A DNA stretch of 15,761 bases from JAFARZ01 sp035651595 (GCA_035651595.1 DASRFJ010000060.1:1-15761), one strand, 5' to 3'; shown: positions 1 through 7,260, counted from the first letter of the stretch. Made by a program: numbers and translations. Notes: generated by a model from the letters alone, not told the origin.

Positions 1-1
1 C

Positions 2-40
2 TCGCTCAAGGAGAGCATCCGAGCGCTGGTGTCCGCGTAG
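2..40 (+). CDS. 3' end of an unidentified gene
   Basis: An open frame enters from the left edge, reads SLKESIRALVSA and stops at TAG (38-40). Only 12 residues are visible, so no family can be named. The helix-like composition would fit the last turn of many proteins. This is the only frame at the edge that gives a natural-looking C-terminus before the gene-free stretch, but a chance open frame of this length cannot be excluded. Confidence 0.35.
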   Translation, partial: SLKESIRALVSA

Positions 41-113
41 CTCATCACCGGTGCCCTGTTCGTGCCGATATGACCCTCCGTTCCGGAGCCCTCCGCGGAC
101 CTCGGGGACCGGT

Positions 114-322
114 CGAAAATCATTGCGGACAGTTACCCCCCAAACCGGGAGGGTAAGTGTCCGCAATAATCCAGCGGACCGCAGCAGCATCCGAAATATG
201 GCTAGATGTCCGGTTCATCGGCCCGGCAGCCATTATCACAGCCAGGTCGCGCGACGCGCCGCGGACACACTTTGTTCTGGAACGCCTACATCCGGGAGGG
301 TAACTGTCCGCAATAATTTCGG
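114..322. repeat. Inverted repeats resembling insertion-sequence ends
   Basis: ATTGCGGACAGTTACCC (122-138) is followed after 12 bases by its near-perfect reverse complement GGGTAAGTGTCCGCAAT (151-167, one mismatch). A second right-hand copy, GGGTAACTGTCCGCAAT (298-314), is a perfect complement of the left arm. Homology between the left arm and the distal right arm extends outward: CGAAAATC before the left arm mirrors ATTTCG after the right one, with a one-base gap. Ends starting TG and finishing CA with such arms are common for IS21-like and related elements (family knowledge). No transposase is present, so these are remnants, a small non-autonomous element or solo ends. No target duplication is evident. 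Confidence 0.5.
145..317 (+). repeat. 26-bp direct repeat pair
   Basis: The 26 bases at 145-170 recur at 292-317 with a single difference (GTAAGTG against GTAACTG). Both start CCGGGAGGGTAA and end CCGCAATAAT. They lie 147 bp apart and contain the right-hand arms of the IS-end-like inverted repeats. A short duplication of one element end, or two independent insertions of related elements, would explain this. Confidence 0.6.
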
Positions 323-590
323 ATCGCTTATCGGATCGATGCCATTGGCTATTCGCGGCAACTCACATGGGGCTGCCGGCCGCAATTGCCTGATTTGCGC
401 GCTATCTCCGCCAGTTGCGATCAGCTTTTGATGCCAGAAAAGGGCTTCGTGGCAGAAAAGGGTGCAGATCTGGCGCCTTTTCTACCATGAAGCACTTAAT
501 TGACACGGGAACTCTGCTCTCCTGCCCATTTAGCCACTCTAGTAACATTGACCACATGGCGAGACCGCGCCAGAATCAGATTTTTCCGAG

Positions 591-608
591 GGTGGGGATT
601 ACCCCACC
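591..608. promoter_or_regulatory. Hairpin upstream of the MMPL gene
   Basis: GGTGGGG (591-597) and CCCCACC (602-608) form a perfect 7-bp stem with a four-base loop. It sits 60 bp before the transporter start. On the + strand the T-run lies before the stem and on the - strand an A-run follows it, so neither direction fits a classical terminator. An operator or a leader-RNA structure is possible. Confidence 0.35.
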
Positions 609-617
609 GCGAACTGG

Positions 618-631
618 CTGGTGCGCACCAG
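618..631. promoter_or_regulatory. Perfect 14-bp palindrome, candidate operator
   Basis: CTGGTGCGCACCAG is a perfect palindrome 37 bp before the MMPL start codon. MMPL/RND-type transporter genes are often controlled by TetR- or MarR-type repressors binding such sites (family knowledge). No regulator gene is in the window, so its role is inferred. A second imperfect repeat, TGCCGCTAC and GTAGGCGGCA (644-669), touches the start codon. Confidence 0.35.
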
Positions 632-667
632 TGACCCAGGTAGTGCCGCTACGGAACTGTAGGCGGC

Positions 668-2893
668 ATGACAAGAGGATCCCATCGCCCAGCTATGCCC
701 GCACCGATACGGCACGAGCGCGGCCTGTTCGCGTGGCTGGGGCGCGCGGTTGTGCGGCACCCGTGGCGGGTGATCGCGCTCTGGCTGGTTGCCGCCGCTG
801 CGGTGATAGTGACATCGCACGGCCTGCCCAACTCCCCGAACTCGAACAGCAGCTTCCTGCCGAAGAGCTATGAGTCGATCCGCGCGGCGGATCTGCAGAG
901 CACGGCGTTCCCGCAGACCGGGACCGTGACGAGCGACGCGGCCATCATTGTGTTCTCGCGGGCCGACGGCGGAAAGCTAACGAAAGCAGACACCGCGACG
1001 GTCAAGCAGATCTCGAAGACGCTTGACGCCAAGCACATTCCCAACATCCTCAGCATCAACGCGGGACCGGCGTCGCCGAACCGCCTGGTGCAGAGCGCGT
1101 CCGTCGCCATGACCAACGACGTGGTCAACGCGAACGACAACAGAGCCGACGACGCGGTCAAGGCATTGCGGGCCGACATCAAGCCGCTCATCCAGGGCAC
1201 CGATCTGGCAGAGGGGGTGACCGGCCAGGTGGCCCAGGGCCTCGACAACCAGCAGTCAGGGAACAACGCCGATCAGATCGTGCTTATCGCGACGCTCGCG
1301 CTGATCCTGATACTGCTGCTGATCATCTTCCGCAGCCCGATCATCGCGCTGCTGCCGCTGATCGCCATCGGGATCGTCTCGCAGGTAGCGACCGGCGTAA
1401 TCGCTGATCTCAACAAGCCGCTCCACCTCAACGCGGACAGCTCGCTCACCACGATCCTCATCGTCGTGCTGTTCGGCATCGGGACCGATTACATCTTGTT
1501 CTTGATGTTCCGCTACCGGGAGCGGCTGCGCCGCGGCGAGGACCGCAAGCAGGCGATGGTCAGCGCCGTCACCCGGGTCGGCGAAGTGATCTCGTCGGCC
1601 GCTGGCGTGGTCATCGTCGCCTTCCTCGCGCTGACCCTGTCCACCTTGAGCGTGCTGCGGCAGCTGGGGCCGACCCTGGCGATCGCCGTCGGCGTCGCAC
1701 TGGTCGCCGGCCTGACGCTCGTGCCCGCGGTGGTGTCGCTGCTCGGCACCAAGGTGTTCTGGCCGTCCAAGGCGTGGCAGCGGGAGCCGAAGGCGGCCCG
1801 GTTCGGCGCGATCGGCAACGCGCTCGGCCGCCGGCCGGCCCTGTTCGCGGGCGTTTCTGGCCTGGTGCTGGTGGCGCTGGCAATCGGCGCGTTCAGCTTC
1901 AAGCCGACGTTCAACCTGGCGTCGGCCGGCATACCGGCCAGCGCCGAATCGCAGCGGGCGCTCGTCACCCTGGAGAAAGGCCTGCCGCCTGGCGCGACCG
2001 ACCCGACCTACGTGCTCCTGCACTCCTCGTCCGGGCCGCTGTCCCGCGCTCAGCTCACCAGCTACGGCCAGCAGCTCAAGACGCTGCCCGGCGTCGGCTC
2101 GGTCGGTACTCCCGGCGTCAGCCCGGACCGGGCGACCGCCGAATACCAGGTGCAGCTGAGCTACGATCCGCAATCCGATCAGGCCCTGAACGCGATAAAG
2201 ACCTCGATCGCCCCGGGCGCGCACGCGCACGCACCGCCGGGCACTTACGCGCTCGTCGGCGGCACGAGCTCGGTGAACGCCGACGTCCAGCACGCGGTCA
2301 ACCACGACTACACGGTCGTGTTCCCGGTCGCCGCGGTCATCATCTTGCTGATCCTCGGGCTGCTGCTGCGCAGCGTGGTTGCGCCGTGGTACCTGCTCGC
2401 CTCGGTCGGCCTTGGCTTCGCGGCCACGCTGGGCGCGAGCGTGCTGCTGTTCCAGGTGGCGCGGCACGAGGCCGGCCTGGTGTTCTTCCTGCCGGTGTAC
2501 ATGTACCTGTTCGTCGTGGCGCTCGGCACCGACTACAACATCTTGATGATCGCCAGGCTCCGCGAGGAGGCCAGAGAGGGCAGGGACGCCCGGCAGGCCG
2601 CCGCGATGGCGCTGCGGCACACCGGACCGACGATCGGCGCGGCCGGGCTGATCCTGGCCGGTACGTTCGCCTCGCTGACGCTCGCCGGAAGCACGGTCCT
2701 GTCGCAGATCGGGTTCGCGTTGTCCTGCGGGATCGCGCTGGCCGCGTTCGTGATGGCCATGTTCTTCTCGCCCAGCATCACCGCGCTGATGGGGAACCGC
2801 GCCTGGTGGCCAGGCCACCGCGGCGACGGATCGCACCCGCGGGCGGCGATGAGCCAACCTCGCGTTCCAGCTCAGCCCCCGTACCGGAGCTAA
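668..2893 (+). CDS. MMPL/RND-family membrane transporter
   Basis: A 741-residue polytopic protein with the two-fold repeat of MMPL transporters. Each half has one N-terminal membrane helix (about 32-50 and 390-410), an extracytoplasmic porter-like domain and a cluster of helices. The hallmark GTDY motifs of the proton-relay helix occur once per half, at residues 272-275 and 620-623, each followed by a basic amphipathic stretch (FRYRERLRRGE; ARLREEAREG). MMPL proteins export lipids or lipophilic compounds, or confer drug tolerance, using proton motive force; the substrate here is unknown. The start is uncertain: the ATG at 668 lacks a clear ribosome-binding site, and the ATG at 695 also fits. 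The length matches single-chain actinobacterial MMPL proteins. It stands alone, convergent with the reductase gene. Confidence 0.92.
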   Translation: MTRGSHRPAMPAPIRHERGLFAWLGRAVVRHPWRVIALWLVAAAAVIVTSHGLPNSPNSNSSFLPKSYESIRAADLQSTAFPQTGTVTSDAAIIVFSRADGGKLTKADTATVKQISKTLDAKHIPNILSINAGPASPNRLVQSASVAMTNDVVNANDNRADDAVKALRADIKPLIQGTDLAEGVTGQVAQGLDNQQSGNNADQIVLIATLALILILLLIIFRSPIIALLPLIAIGIVSQVATGVIADLNKPLHLNADSSLTTILIVVLFGIGTDYILFLMFRYRERLRRGEDRKQAMVSAVTRVGEVISSAAGVVIVAFLALTLSTLSVLRQLGPTLAIAVGVALVAGLTLVPAVVSLLGTKVFWPSKAWQREPKAARFGAIGNALGRRPALFAGVSGLVLVALAIGAFSFKPTFNLASAGIPASAESQRALVTLEKGLPPGATDPTYVLLHSSSGPLSRAQLTSYGQQLKTLPGVGSVGTPGVSPDRATAEYQVQLSYDPQSDQALNAIKTSIAPGAHAHAPPGTYALVGGTSSVNADVQHAVNHDYTVVFPVAAVIILLILGLLLRSVVAPWYLLASVGLGFAATLGASVLLFQVARHEAGLVFFLPVYMYLFVVALGTDYNILMIARLREEAREGRDARQAAAMALRHTGPTIGAAGLILAGTFASLTLAGSTVLSQIGFALSCGIALAAFVMAMFFSPSITALMGNRAWWPGHRGDGSHPRAAMSQPRVPAQPPYRS

Positions 2894-2907
2894 GCCTCCG
2901 TAGGCCG

Positions 2908-2952
2908 GCCGCCGCGCCGTCGTCGACCAGAGTTGGCGATGTGCGCGGCGGC
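2908..2952. terminator. GC-rich inverted repeat between convergent genes
   Basis: GCCGCCGCGC (2908-2917) and GCGCGGCGGC (2943-2952) are perfect 10-bp inverted repeats separated by 25 bases. They lie in the 66-bp gap between the stop of the MMPL gene and the stop of the reductase gene. Placement between convergent stops suggests a bidirectional transcription stop. There is no U-tract and the loop is long, so the call is tentative. Confidence 0.4.
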
Positions 2953-2959
2953 ACCATGC

Positions 2960-3406
2960 TCACGACTCGCTGGGCAGCGCGTACGAGCCGTGCCGCGGGG
3001 GCCCAGCCGGCACGTAGCTGGCGATGATGACGCCGGCCCCGGTGACCGACGTGCTGACCGGCCGCTGCAGCTCGTCTCCCGGCAGCAGCGCGGAGTTCTG
3101 CCAGTCCGCTGACGTGAGCGTGCTGGAGGCGACGTATTTTGGCAGCGCGTTGAGCTTGCCGGCGATCTGGTCGGCAGGGTCGGTGACGCGCGGCCAGTGG
3201 CCGCTGAAGATCTCATACGTCTTGCGCCCCAGCAGGAACGCACTGGCGTGGCCGAACCAGCCGACCACGGCAGTACCGAAGTCCTCGTCGCCGTAGGGAA
3301 ACGACCAGCCGCCGTGGGGGAATCCGCCGTCACGGTCCTCGTCCGGGGCGCCTGGCGCCTGCATGACACCGTCGAGGGTCAAGAACGTGTGCAAGGTCAG
3401 CTTCAT
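2960..3406 (-). CDS. DHFR/RibD-C-like reductase, internally shortened
   Basis: A 148-residue product starting MKLTLHTFLTLDGVMQAPG, with FLLGRKTYEIF (57-67) and WPRV (71-74): the typical N-terminal half of the RibD C-terminal/dihydrofolate-reductase family, NADPH-dependent reductases of unclear substrate in actinobacteria. The C-terminal signature GVIIASYVPAG (125-135) is also present. Full-length relatives are usually about 190-220 residues. Here the text jumps from NSALLPGDE (104-112) to the last strand, so the central block, which normally carries GSG and FPVVLGSGKRLF motifs, is missing with frame kept. Loss of that part should remove cofactor binding, so the protein is probably inactive. 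ATG at 3406 is chosen because GGAG lies seven bases before it; an upstream in-frame ATG at 3439 lacks one. Confidence 0.75.
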   Translation of the reverse strand: MKLTLHTFLTLDGVMQAPGAPDEDRDGGFPHGGWSFPYGDEDFGTAVVGWFGHASAFLLGRKTYEIFSGHWPRVTDPADQIAGKLNALPKYVASSTLTSADWQNSALLPGDELQRPVSTSVTGAGVIIASYVPAGPPRHGSYALPSES

Positions 3407-4976
3407 CGTGATCTCCAAGCTTCGGATATCGGCATCCACGTGCTACGGAATGAAGCACCACCGTACGTTCTGACAAAAGATCATTTTTACCGAACGACGG
3501 TGGTGCTTGGCCCGGACGGGTCAGATCGCGGAGCGCGGCTTTGACGAGGGCGACGATCCGCGGGTCGGGGGAGCGCCCGGCCAGGTCATCGAGCGCCCAC
3601 GCCAGCTGCATGGTGCCCATCGCGAACACGCGGCCGCCGCTCGGCGCGGTTGCCCGGACCATGTCCGCGCTGTGGATGACGCCGTCGGATCCCCGGAGGA
3701 GCGTGGTCATCAGCGGCACCACCCGACCCGCGAAACAGCCAGGGATGAACGAGTCCCACTCGTAGCCGACGACTCCCGGGATCACATCCCCCGGCTTCAA
3801 GCCGGCCGCCGCCAGCCATGGATCGCTGCTCGGCCCCACGACCGTGTACGAGGTGGGCGGCGCGGCTATGTCCCGCTGCGCGGCCCACTGATGCTCGGTG
3901 GCCATCAGCTTGCATTCGGGCTCGCCGAACGTGGTGAAGTACCCGTTCTCGTGGCGCGGATCGACCGTGGGATCCCGCCACTCCATGATCGTTCGCCTGC
4001 CGTCGGCGTACCGCATCCGCCACTCGCCGTTGTTGGAGCCGAACATCAGGTTCGTCGACTGCGCCAGCGCCCGGTCGAAGGCGTCGCGCATCTGCTGCGT
4101 CCAGTACTCGTCGTGGCCGGTCGAGAACACCAGACGGTGCCGCGGCAGCGATCCGGGGTCCACGTCCGTGTCGACGTCGGCCTGGTAGGAGACGTCGATG
4201 CCGTTACGTTCCAGGAAGCGGACCCAGGGCAGCTCGAGGTCCGTGACCATGTTGTGGAATTCCCGCTGGTCGAAGGGCCGGTCGAACGACACCGCCACGG
4301 CGTGCCTGCTGGTGCCGAACTGATAGAGGCTCTTGCCGCCCCACGGGTTGTACGCCTCCCACGTGTTGACCGGCACCTGGACCAGCACCGCGGACGCGGG
4401 AGCCGCCGGGTTCTGCCGCACGATCAGCGGGACGCTCCCCACGGCGCCGGTGTGCGCGCCACTGACGATCTCGAGTTTGGCCTCGTAGTAGCCGGAGACC
4501 GCGTCAGGCGGGATCTCGACACGATCGGTCACCCGCCAGGGGGCCCGGAACAGCCCGGTGCCGGAGTCGGGCGCGGTCGGCGGAGGCTGCGTGATCGCGG
4601 CGCGGCTCGAGCGGCAGCCAGGCAGGCACATGACCAGGCGCCCGCCGATCCCCCGGTACCACCCCAGCCGGTACACGAGTACCCGGTAGCGCGAACCGGG
4701 CGGCGCGGCGACGTGCAGGTGAAAGCTTTGCCCCGGGGCGACGCTGATCTCCGAGGCAAAACCGGTGATCATCGTCCCCGCGCCGGCCGGGATCTGCCAG
4801 CCAGGGGTGCCCGGGCGCGCATTCTCTCGCTGTACCGGATTGGCGGCGGTAGCGAAGGTCGCGTGCACGGGGGAGGATGCGCTGCTACGGCTCGATCCAC
4901 CGCACGCGCTGAGGCCGAGCGCCGCGATCGTGGCGCTGATGGCGAGGAAGGCTGTGCATCGACGTCCCGCGGTCAT
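3330..4976 (-). CDS. DMFA2-like (N,N-dimethylformamidase large-subunit-like) lipoprotein
   Basis: A 548-residue secreted lipoprotein. Residues 1-25 form a signal peptide ending in the lipobox LSAC, with Cys25 as the lipidation site. A linker and a beta-sandwich-like part follow (YRLGWYRGIGGR, about 105-116). The main domain carries NTWEAYNPWGG (204-214) and FSTGHDEYW (284-292), typical of the C-terminal domain of the N,N-dimethylformamidase large subunit. The true substrate of lipoprotein members is unknown. The start at 4976 overlaps the stop of the methyltransferase gene as ATGA, so translation is coupled; an upstream in-frame ATG at 5018 lies inside that gene. Oddity: the frame runs about 50-60 residues past the expected domain end, through a strong hairpin, and 77 bp into the reductase gene, so the original stop may have been lost. 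Confidence 0.85.
   Translation of the reverse strand: MTAGRRCTAFLAISATIAALGLSACGGSSRSSASSPVHATFATAANPVQRENARPGTPGWQIPAGAGTMITGFASEISVAPGQSFHLHVAAPPGSRYRVLVYRLGWYRGIGGRLVMCLPGCRSSRAAITQPPPTAPDSGTGLFRAPWRVTDRVEIPPDAVSGYYEAKLEIVSGAHTGAVGSVPLIVRQNPAAPASAVLVQVPVNTWEAYNPWGGKSLYQFGTSRHAVAVSFDRPFDQREFHNMVTDLELPWVRFLERNGIDVSYQADVDTDVDPGSLPRHRLVFSTGHDEYWTQQMRDAFDRALAQSTNLMFGSNNGEWRMRYADGRRTIMEWRDPTVDPRHENGYFTTFGEPECKLMATEHQWAAQRDIAAPPTSYTVVGPSSDPWLAAAGLKPGDVIPGVVGYEWDSFIPGCFAGRVVPLMTTLLRGSDGVIHSADMVRATAPSGGRVFAMGTMQLAWALDDLAGRSPDPRIVALVKAALRDLTRPGQAPPSFGKNDLLSERTVVLHSVARGCRYPKLGDHDEADLAHVLDPRRCHAGARRPGRGP
3453..3508 (-). terminator. Strong stem-loop between lipoprotein and reductase genes
   Basis: AAGCACCACCGT (3453-3464) pairs perfectly with ACGGTGGTGCTT (3497-3508). 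After a one-base bulge the stem continues with CGTTC/GAACG, leaving a 21-base AT-rich loop. It lies where the lipoprotein gene would be expected to end and 47 bp before the reductase start, so a transcription stop for the operon is the simplest reading. No U-tract follows the stem on the minus strand. The arms could instead be the ends of a tiny inserted element, which would also explain the run-on reading frame across it. Confidence 0.45.
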
Positions 4977-5638
4977 TTCCGGCTGCTGCCGGCCGCCAGG
5001 AAAGCGGTGCCGAAGCACAGTTCAGTCCACGAGACCTCGGCCAGTTCTTCCTGCATGGCGCCGCGGATCGCCTCCCACGGACGGCGCGTGATCCACTGAT
5101 CGATGTCGGCGAAACGCCGCACGATCGCGGTTCCGAGATGTGCCAGCCGCCTCGGCGTGTTGTCCGGCACCTTGAGATCCAGCACGACCCAGCGGCCGCG
5201 TCCGGACAGGGCCGCGGCGCCGTGGGCGATGACCGCCGCGCACTCGGGCACCTGTGACAGGGCGTATGTGGAAAGGATCGCGTCGACCTCGGCAGGGAAT
5301 TCGAAGTCGGCCGCGTCGGCCTGCACGAGGCTGACATTGCGCCAGCCGTTCGTCGCGATCCGGTCCTGGGCACGGGCCAGCATCGCGTCGGTCAGATCGA
5401 CGCCGACGATCCGGCCGTCGGGACCGATCACCTCCTGAAGCAGCGGGAAGTTCAGGCCAGTGCCGCAGGCGATGTCGATCACGCTGTCACCCGCGCGAAG
5501 GCCGAGCGCTTGCACGGCCCGCAGGCGCTGTCCCCGCTGGGGGTAACCGGGCGCGGGGTAGAGCCGGGAGGTGACGTCGTAGTGCTTCGCCTTCTTGCGG
5601 TACGTCTCGATCAGGTGCTCTCGGGTACGGTCAGCCAT
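4973..5638 (-). CDS. Class I SAM-dependent methyltransferase (UbiE-like)
   Basis: A 221-residue Rossmann-fold methyltransferase. SAM-binding motif I is VIDIACGTG (53-61), the acidic loop after strand 2 is GRIVGVDLT (75-83), and QADAADF is the adenine-contact region. These features are those of UbiE/COQ5-type enzymes acting on small molecules; the acceptor is unknown. The ATG at 5638 directly follows the TAG stop (5641-5639) of the SRPBCC gene, and the stop overlaps the lipoprotein start by ATGA. It is therefore the third gene of a four-gene coupled operon with a glycosyltransferase upstream. The family call is secure; the substrate is not. Confidence 0.9.
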   Translation of the reverse strand: MADRTREHLIETYRKKAKHYDVTSRLYPAPGYPQRGQRLRAVQALGLRAGDSVIDIACGTGLNFPLLQEVIGPDGRIVGVDLTDAMLARAQDRIATNGWRNVSLVQADAADFEFPAEVDAILSTYALSQVPECAAVIAHGAAALSGRGRWVVLDLKVPDNTPRRLAHLGTAIVRRFADIDQWITRRPWEAIRGAMQEELAEVSWTELCFGTAFLAAGSSRK

Positions 5639-6103
5639 CTAAGACGCCGCGTCTTGCCGGGCAGCGGATTCGACCGCGGCCTTGATCGCCGCCATCTCGA
5701 TGTCGCTGACGCGCTGGATTCTGCCTTGGAGCATGCGGCCTGGCACGACGCGCATGATGCCCGCGAGGTCGACCTCGACCCACATCATGGCGTCGGTCTG
5801 CCCGCCGTCCGCCGGCTGGAATTCCATTCCCCAGCGCGCCGCGGACGAACCTATCGTCCCGGCGAACGCCATGTGGCGCGGCGCCTCGACAGCGGTCACT
5901 TCCTGGCTCCTGTTGTGCGTCCACCACATGTCCTTCGCCCGCTGGTCCACCCGCGAGCCGGGCTGAAACTCCGCTCCGCCGCGAACCCGGCATTCGAGAA
6001 CCGTTGGCGCCCACTCCGGCCAGCGTCCGACGTCACACAGATACGCCCACGCCGCACCGACGTCGCTGGCGATTGTTATGCGGCTCTCGGTCCTGATTGT
6101 CAT
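5639..6103 (-). CDS. SRPBCC (polyketide cyclase/dehydrase-like) protein
   Basis: A 154-residue protein of the START/Bet v1-like SRPBCC superfamily, which forms a hydrophobic pocket for lipids, polyketides or other small ligands. The typical N-terminal pattern is visible: TIASDVGAAWAYLCDVGRWP (10-29), with the tryptophan-proline turn continuing PEWAP, and a later helical C-terminus (about 124-150). The start at 6103 is chosen because AAGGAG lies six bases before it. An in-frame ATG at 6118, overlapping the glycosyltransferase stop as ATGA, is the alternative. A still longer frame up to 6250 would lie inside the glycosyltransferase and has no family resemblance. Whether it is an enzyme or a binding protein cannot be decided. 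Its operon suggests it handles a product of the neighbouring enzymes. Confidence 0.82.
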   Translation of the reverse strand: MTIRTESRITIASDVGAAWAYLCDVGRWPEWAPTVLECRVRGGAEFQPGSRVDQRAKDMWWTHNRSQEVTAVEAPRHMAFAGTIGSSAARWGMEFQPADGGQTDAMMWVEVDLAGIMRVVPGRMLQGRIQRVSDIEMAAIKAAVESAARQDAAS

Positions 6104-6114
6104 CGGGCGCTCCT

Positions 6115-7170
6115 TCATCCTGTTCGCAGGCAATGCTCGGTCAGTGCGTTCGCTATCTCTTGTGTGGTCTGTGCCCAGCCGCGCAGGGCCGGCCGCCGCC
6201 GTTGCGCGGCGGCTCGCAGCCGGTTGCGGTGGCGCTCGTCGCCAAGCCACTCGCCGAGCGCGGCGGCGAGAGCAACCGGATCGCCGGGCGGGACGAGCCG
6301 GCCGGGACGGATGCCATCGTCATCGCCATCGTCGGCGGCCCCGAGCGCTTCGGGCAGCCCGCCGACGGCGGCGGCTATGACGGGCAAGCCGTGGGCGAGC
6401 GCTTCGGTGACGGCCATGCCGTAAGTCTCCGAGCGGGACGGCGCGACGAGCACGTCGGCGGTGGTGTACGCGTGGCTGAGCGCCGCGCCGGTCAGGACGC
6501 CGCTCAGCCGGATCCGGTGGTCGTAGCCGAGGCGCGTGATACGGGTCCGCAGCTGCCCGACGAAGTCCGGGTGCCGGTCGAGCGATCCGGCCAGCAGGCA
6601 ATGCCAGTCCTGGCCGGCGACGCCGGCGAGTGCCTCGACGAGGAGGTCCTGCCCCTTGTGGGGGCCGAGGACTCCGACGCAGATCAGCTGACCGGGGACC
6701 GGCCGGGCCGGGGCAGCGACCCGATCGACGCCCGGCCAGGCGACATGCACCCGGCTGGCCGGGATCCCGTACCGGGTCAGGAGCTGCCCCCGGCTCCACT
6801 CGCTGGTGACGACGACGCCGGCGGCCGCGCGGAGCACGACCCGTTCTGAGCGCTCCGCTTCGGCGTCATGGTGCGTGTCGAGGGCCGAGGCCAGTGGCAT
6901 GTGCAGCAGCACCGTCATTCGGACCCGTCCGGTGTGCGGCAGGAGCTCGGCGGCCGCCGGCGAGGCGAGCAGCCCGTCGATCAGGACGGTCTCACCGTCG
7001 GGGATGGCGGAAACGACCCGGGCCAGGTCTTCGGCCGCGGCGGCGGTCGCGACCAGCACCTCCCAGCCGGCCTCCGCGAGTCCGGCGCAGACCCGCCGGT
7101 CATAGATGTTGCCGCCGGTAGGCAGGCCGGGGTCGTCGAACCCCTCGGGGACTACTACGTGGACCCGCAC
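6115..7170 (-). CDS. Family 4 glycosyltransferase
   Basis: A 351-residue GT-B-fold glycosyltransferase. The N-terminal domain starts MRVHVVVPEGFDDP with a glycine loop LPTGGNIYDRR (16-26) for the acceptor side. The C-terminal donor domain begins near ICVGVLGPHKGQDLLVEA (163-180) and has the retaining-enzyme EX7E motif, E248 to E256 in SETYGMAVTE. GT4 enzymes transfer a sugar from a nucleotide-sugar donor with retention; donor and acceptor are unknown. The start is GTG at 7170, the first codon of the canonical first beta strand; no strong ribosome-binding site is seen. It leads a minus-strand operon: its TGA lies within the Shine-Dalgarno region of the SRPBCC gene. It is divergent from the methyltransferase pair at 7261. 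Confidence 0.9.
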   Translation of the reverse strand: MRVHVVVPEGFDDPGLPTGGNIYDRRVCAGLAEAGWEVLVATAAAAEDLARVVSAIPDGETVLIDGLLASPAAAELLPHTGRVRMTVLLHMPLASALDTHHDAEAERSERVVLRAAAGVVVTSEWSRGQLLTRYGIPASRVHVAWPGVDRVAAPARPVPGQLICVGVLGPHKGQDLLVEALAGVAGQDWHCLLAGSLDRHPDFVGQLRTRITRLGYDHRIRLSGVLTGAALSHAYTTADVLVAPSRSETYGMAVTEALAHGLPVIAAAVGGLPEALGAADDGDDDGIRPGRLVPPGDPVALAAALGEWLGDERHRNRLRAAAQRRRPALRGWAQTTQEIANALTEHCLRTG

Positions 7171-7260
7171 TGAACCGCACCCGCCGCCGATCCGTCATAA
7201 CTCATACAAGGTAGTACGTGGCAGAAGTGGACGCGGTTCGACTTGAGACATGAGAGCACC
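7171..7260. promoter_or_regulatory. Divergent promoter region
   Basis: This 90-bp gap separates the glycosyltransferase start (-) from the first methyltransferase of the + pair, so it should carry promoters for both. It has an AT-richer patch (about 7194-7214, CATAACTCATACAAGG) in otherwise GC-rich sequence. I could not identify a confident -35/-10 pair on either strand. The core ACGTGG occurs here and again just inside the glycosyltransferase start, which may be chance. Confidence 0.4.

Larger units (their letters stand above)
41..667. other. Gene-free stretch with IS-end remnants and small hairpins
   Basis: No convincing gene lies here. The predicted frames have proline/arginine/serine-rich, low-complexity translations, and one of them runs into the MMPL gene in the wrong frame. 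The left half (114-322) holds repeats resembling IS ends, annotated separately. The middle (about 320-560) is clearly more AT-rich than the rest of the window. It has a short hairpin, AGAAAAGG (454-461) with CCTTTTCT (476-483), and an isolated TTGACA (500-505) without a good -10 partner at 17-18 bp. The right end holds a hairpin and a palindrome before the transporter gene. Confidence 0.6.

Noticed and set aside
51..431. 126-codon open frame across the repeat region
   Set aside because: It runs through the IS-end-like repeats, is rich in Ser/Arg/Pro with no motif, and has no ribosome-binding site.
500..528. TTGACA as a -35 promoter element
   Set aside because: No acceptable -10 hexamer is found at 16-18 bp (TGCCCA at 17), so a promoter is not annotated.
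1256..2857. Long antisense open frame (533 codons) opposite the MMPL gene
   Set aside because: Its translation is Arg/Asp/Gln-rich without any domain pattern, and the opposite strand encodes a textbook MMPL protein. Such frames arise from GC-rich third positions.
3507..5099. Long plus-strand open frame (530 codons) opposite the lipoprotein gene
   Set aside because: Composition is typical of a GC-driven shadow (Arg/Val/His-rich, no motifs), and the minus strand has a signal peptide, lipobox and a recognisable domain.
6119..6250. 44-residue N-terminal extension of the SRPBCC protein
   Set aside because: It lies wholly inside the glycosyltransferase gene, has no SRPBCC resemblance, and a strong AAGGAG supports the start at 6103.
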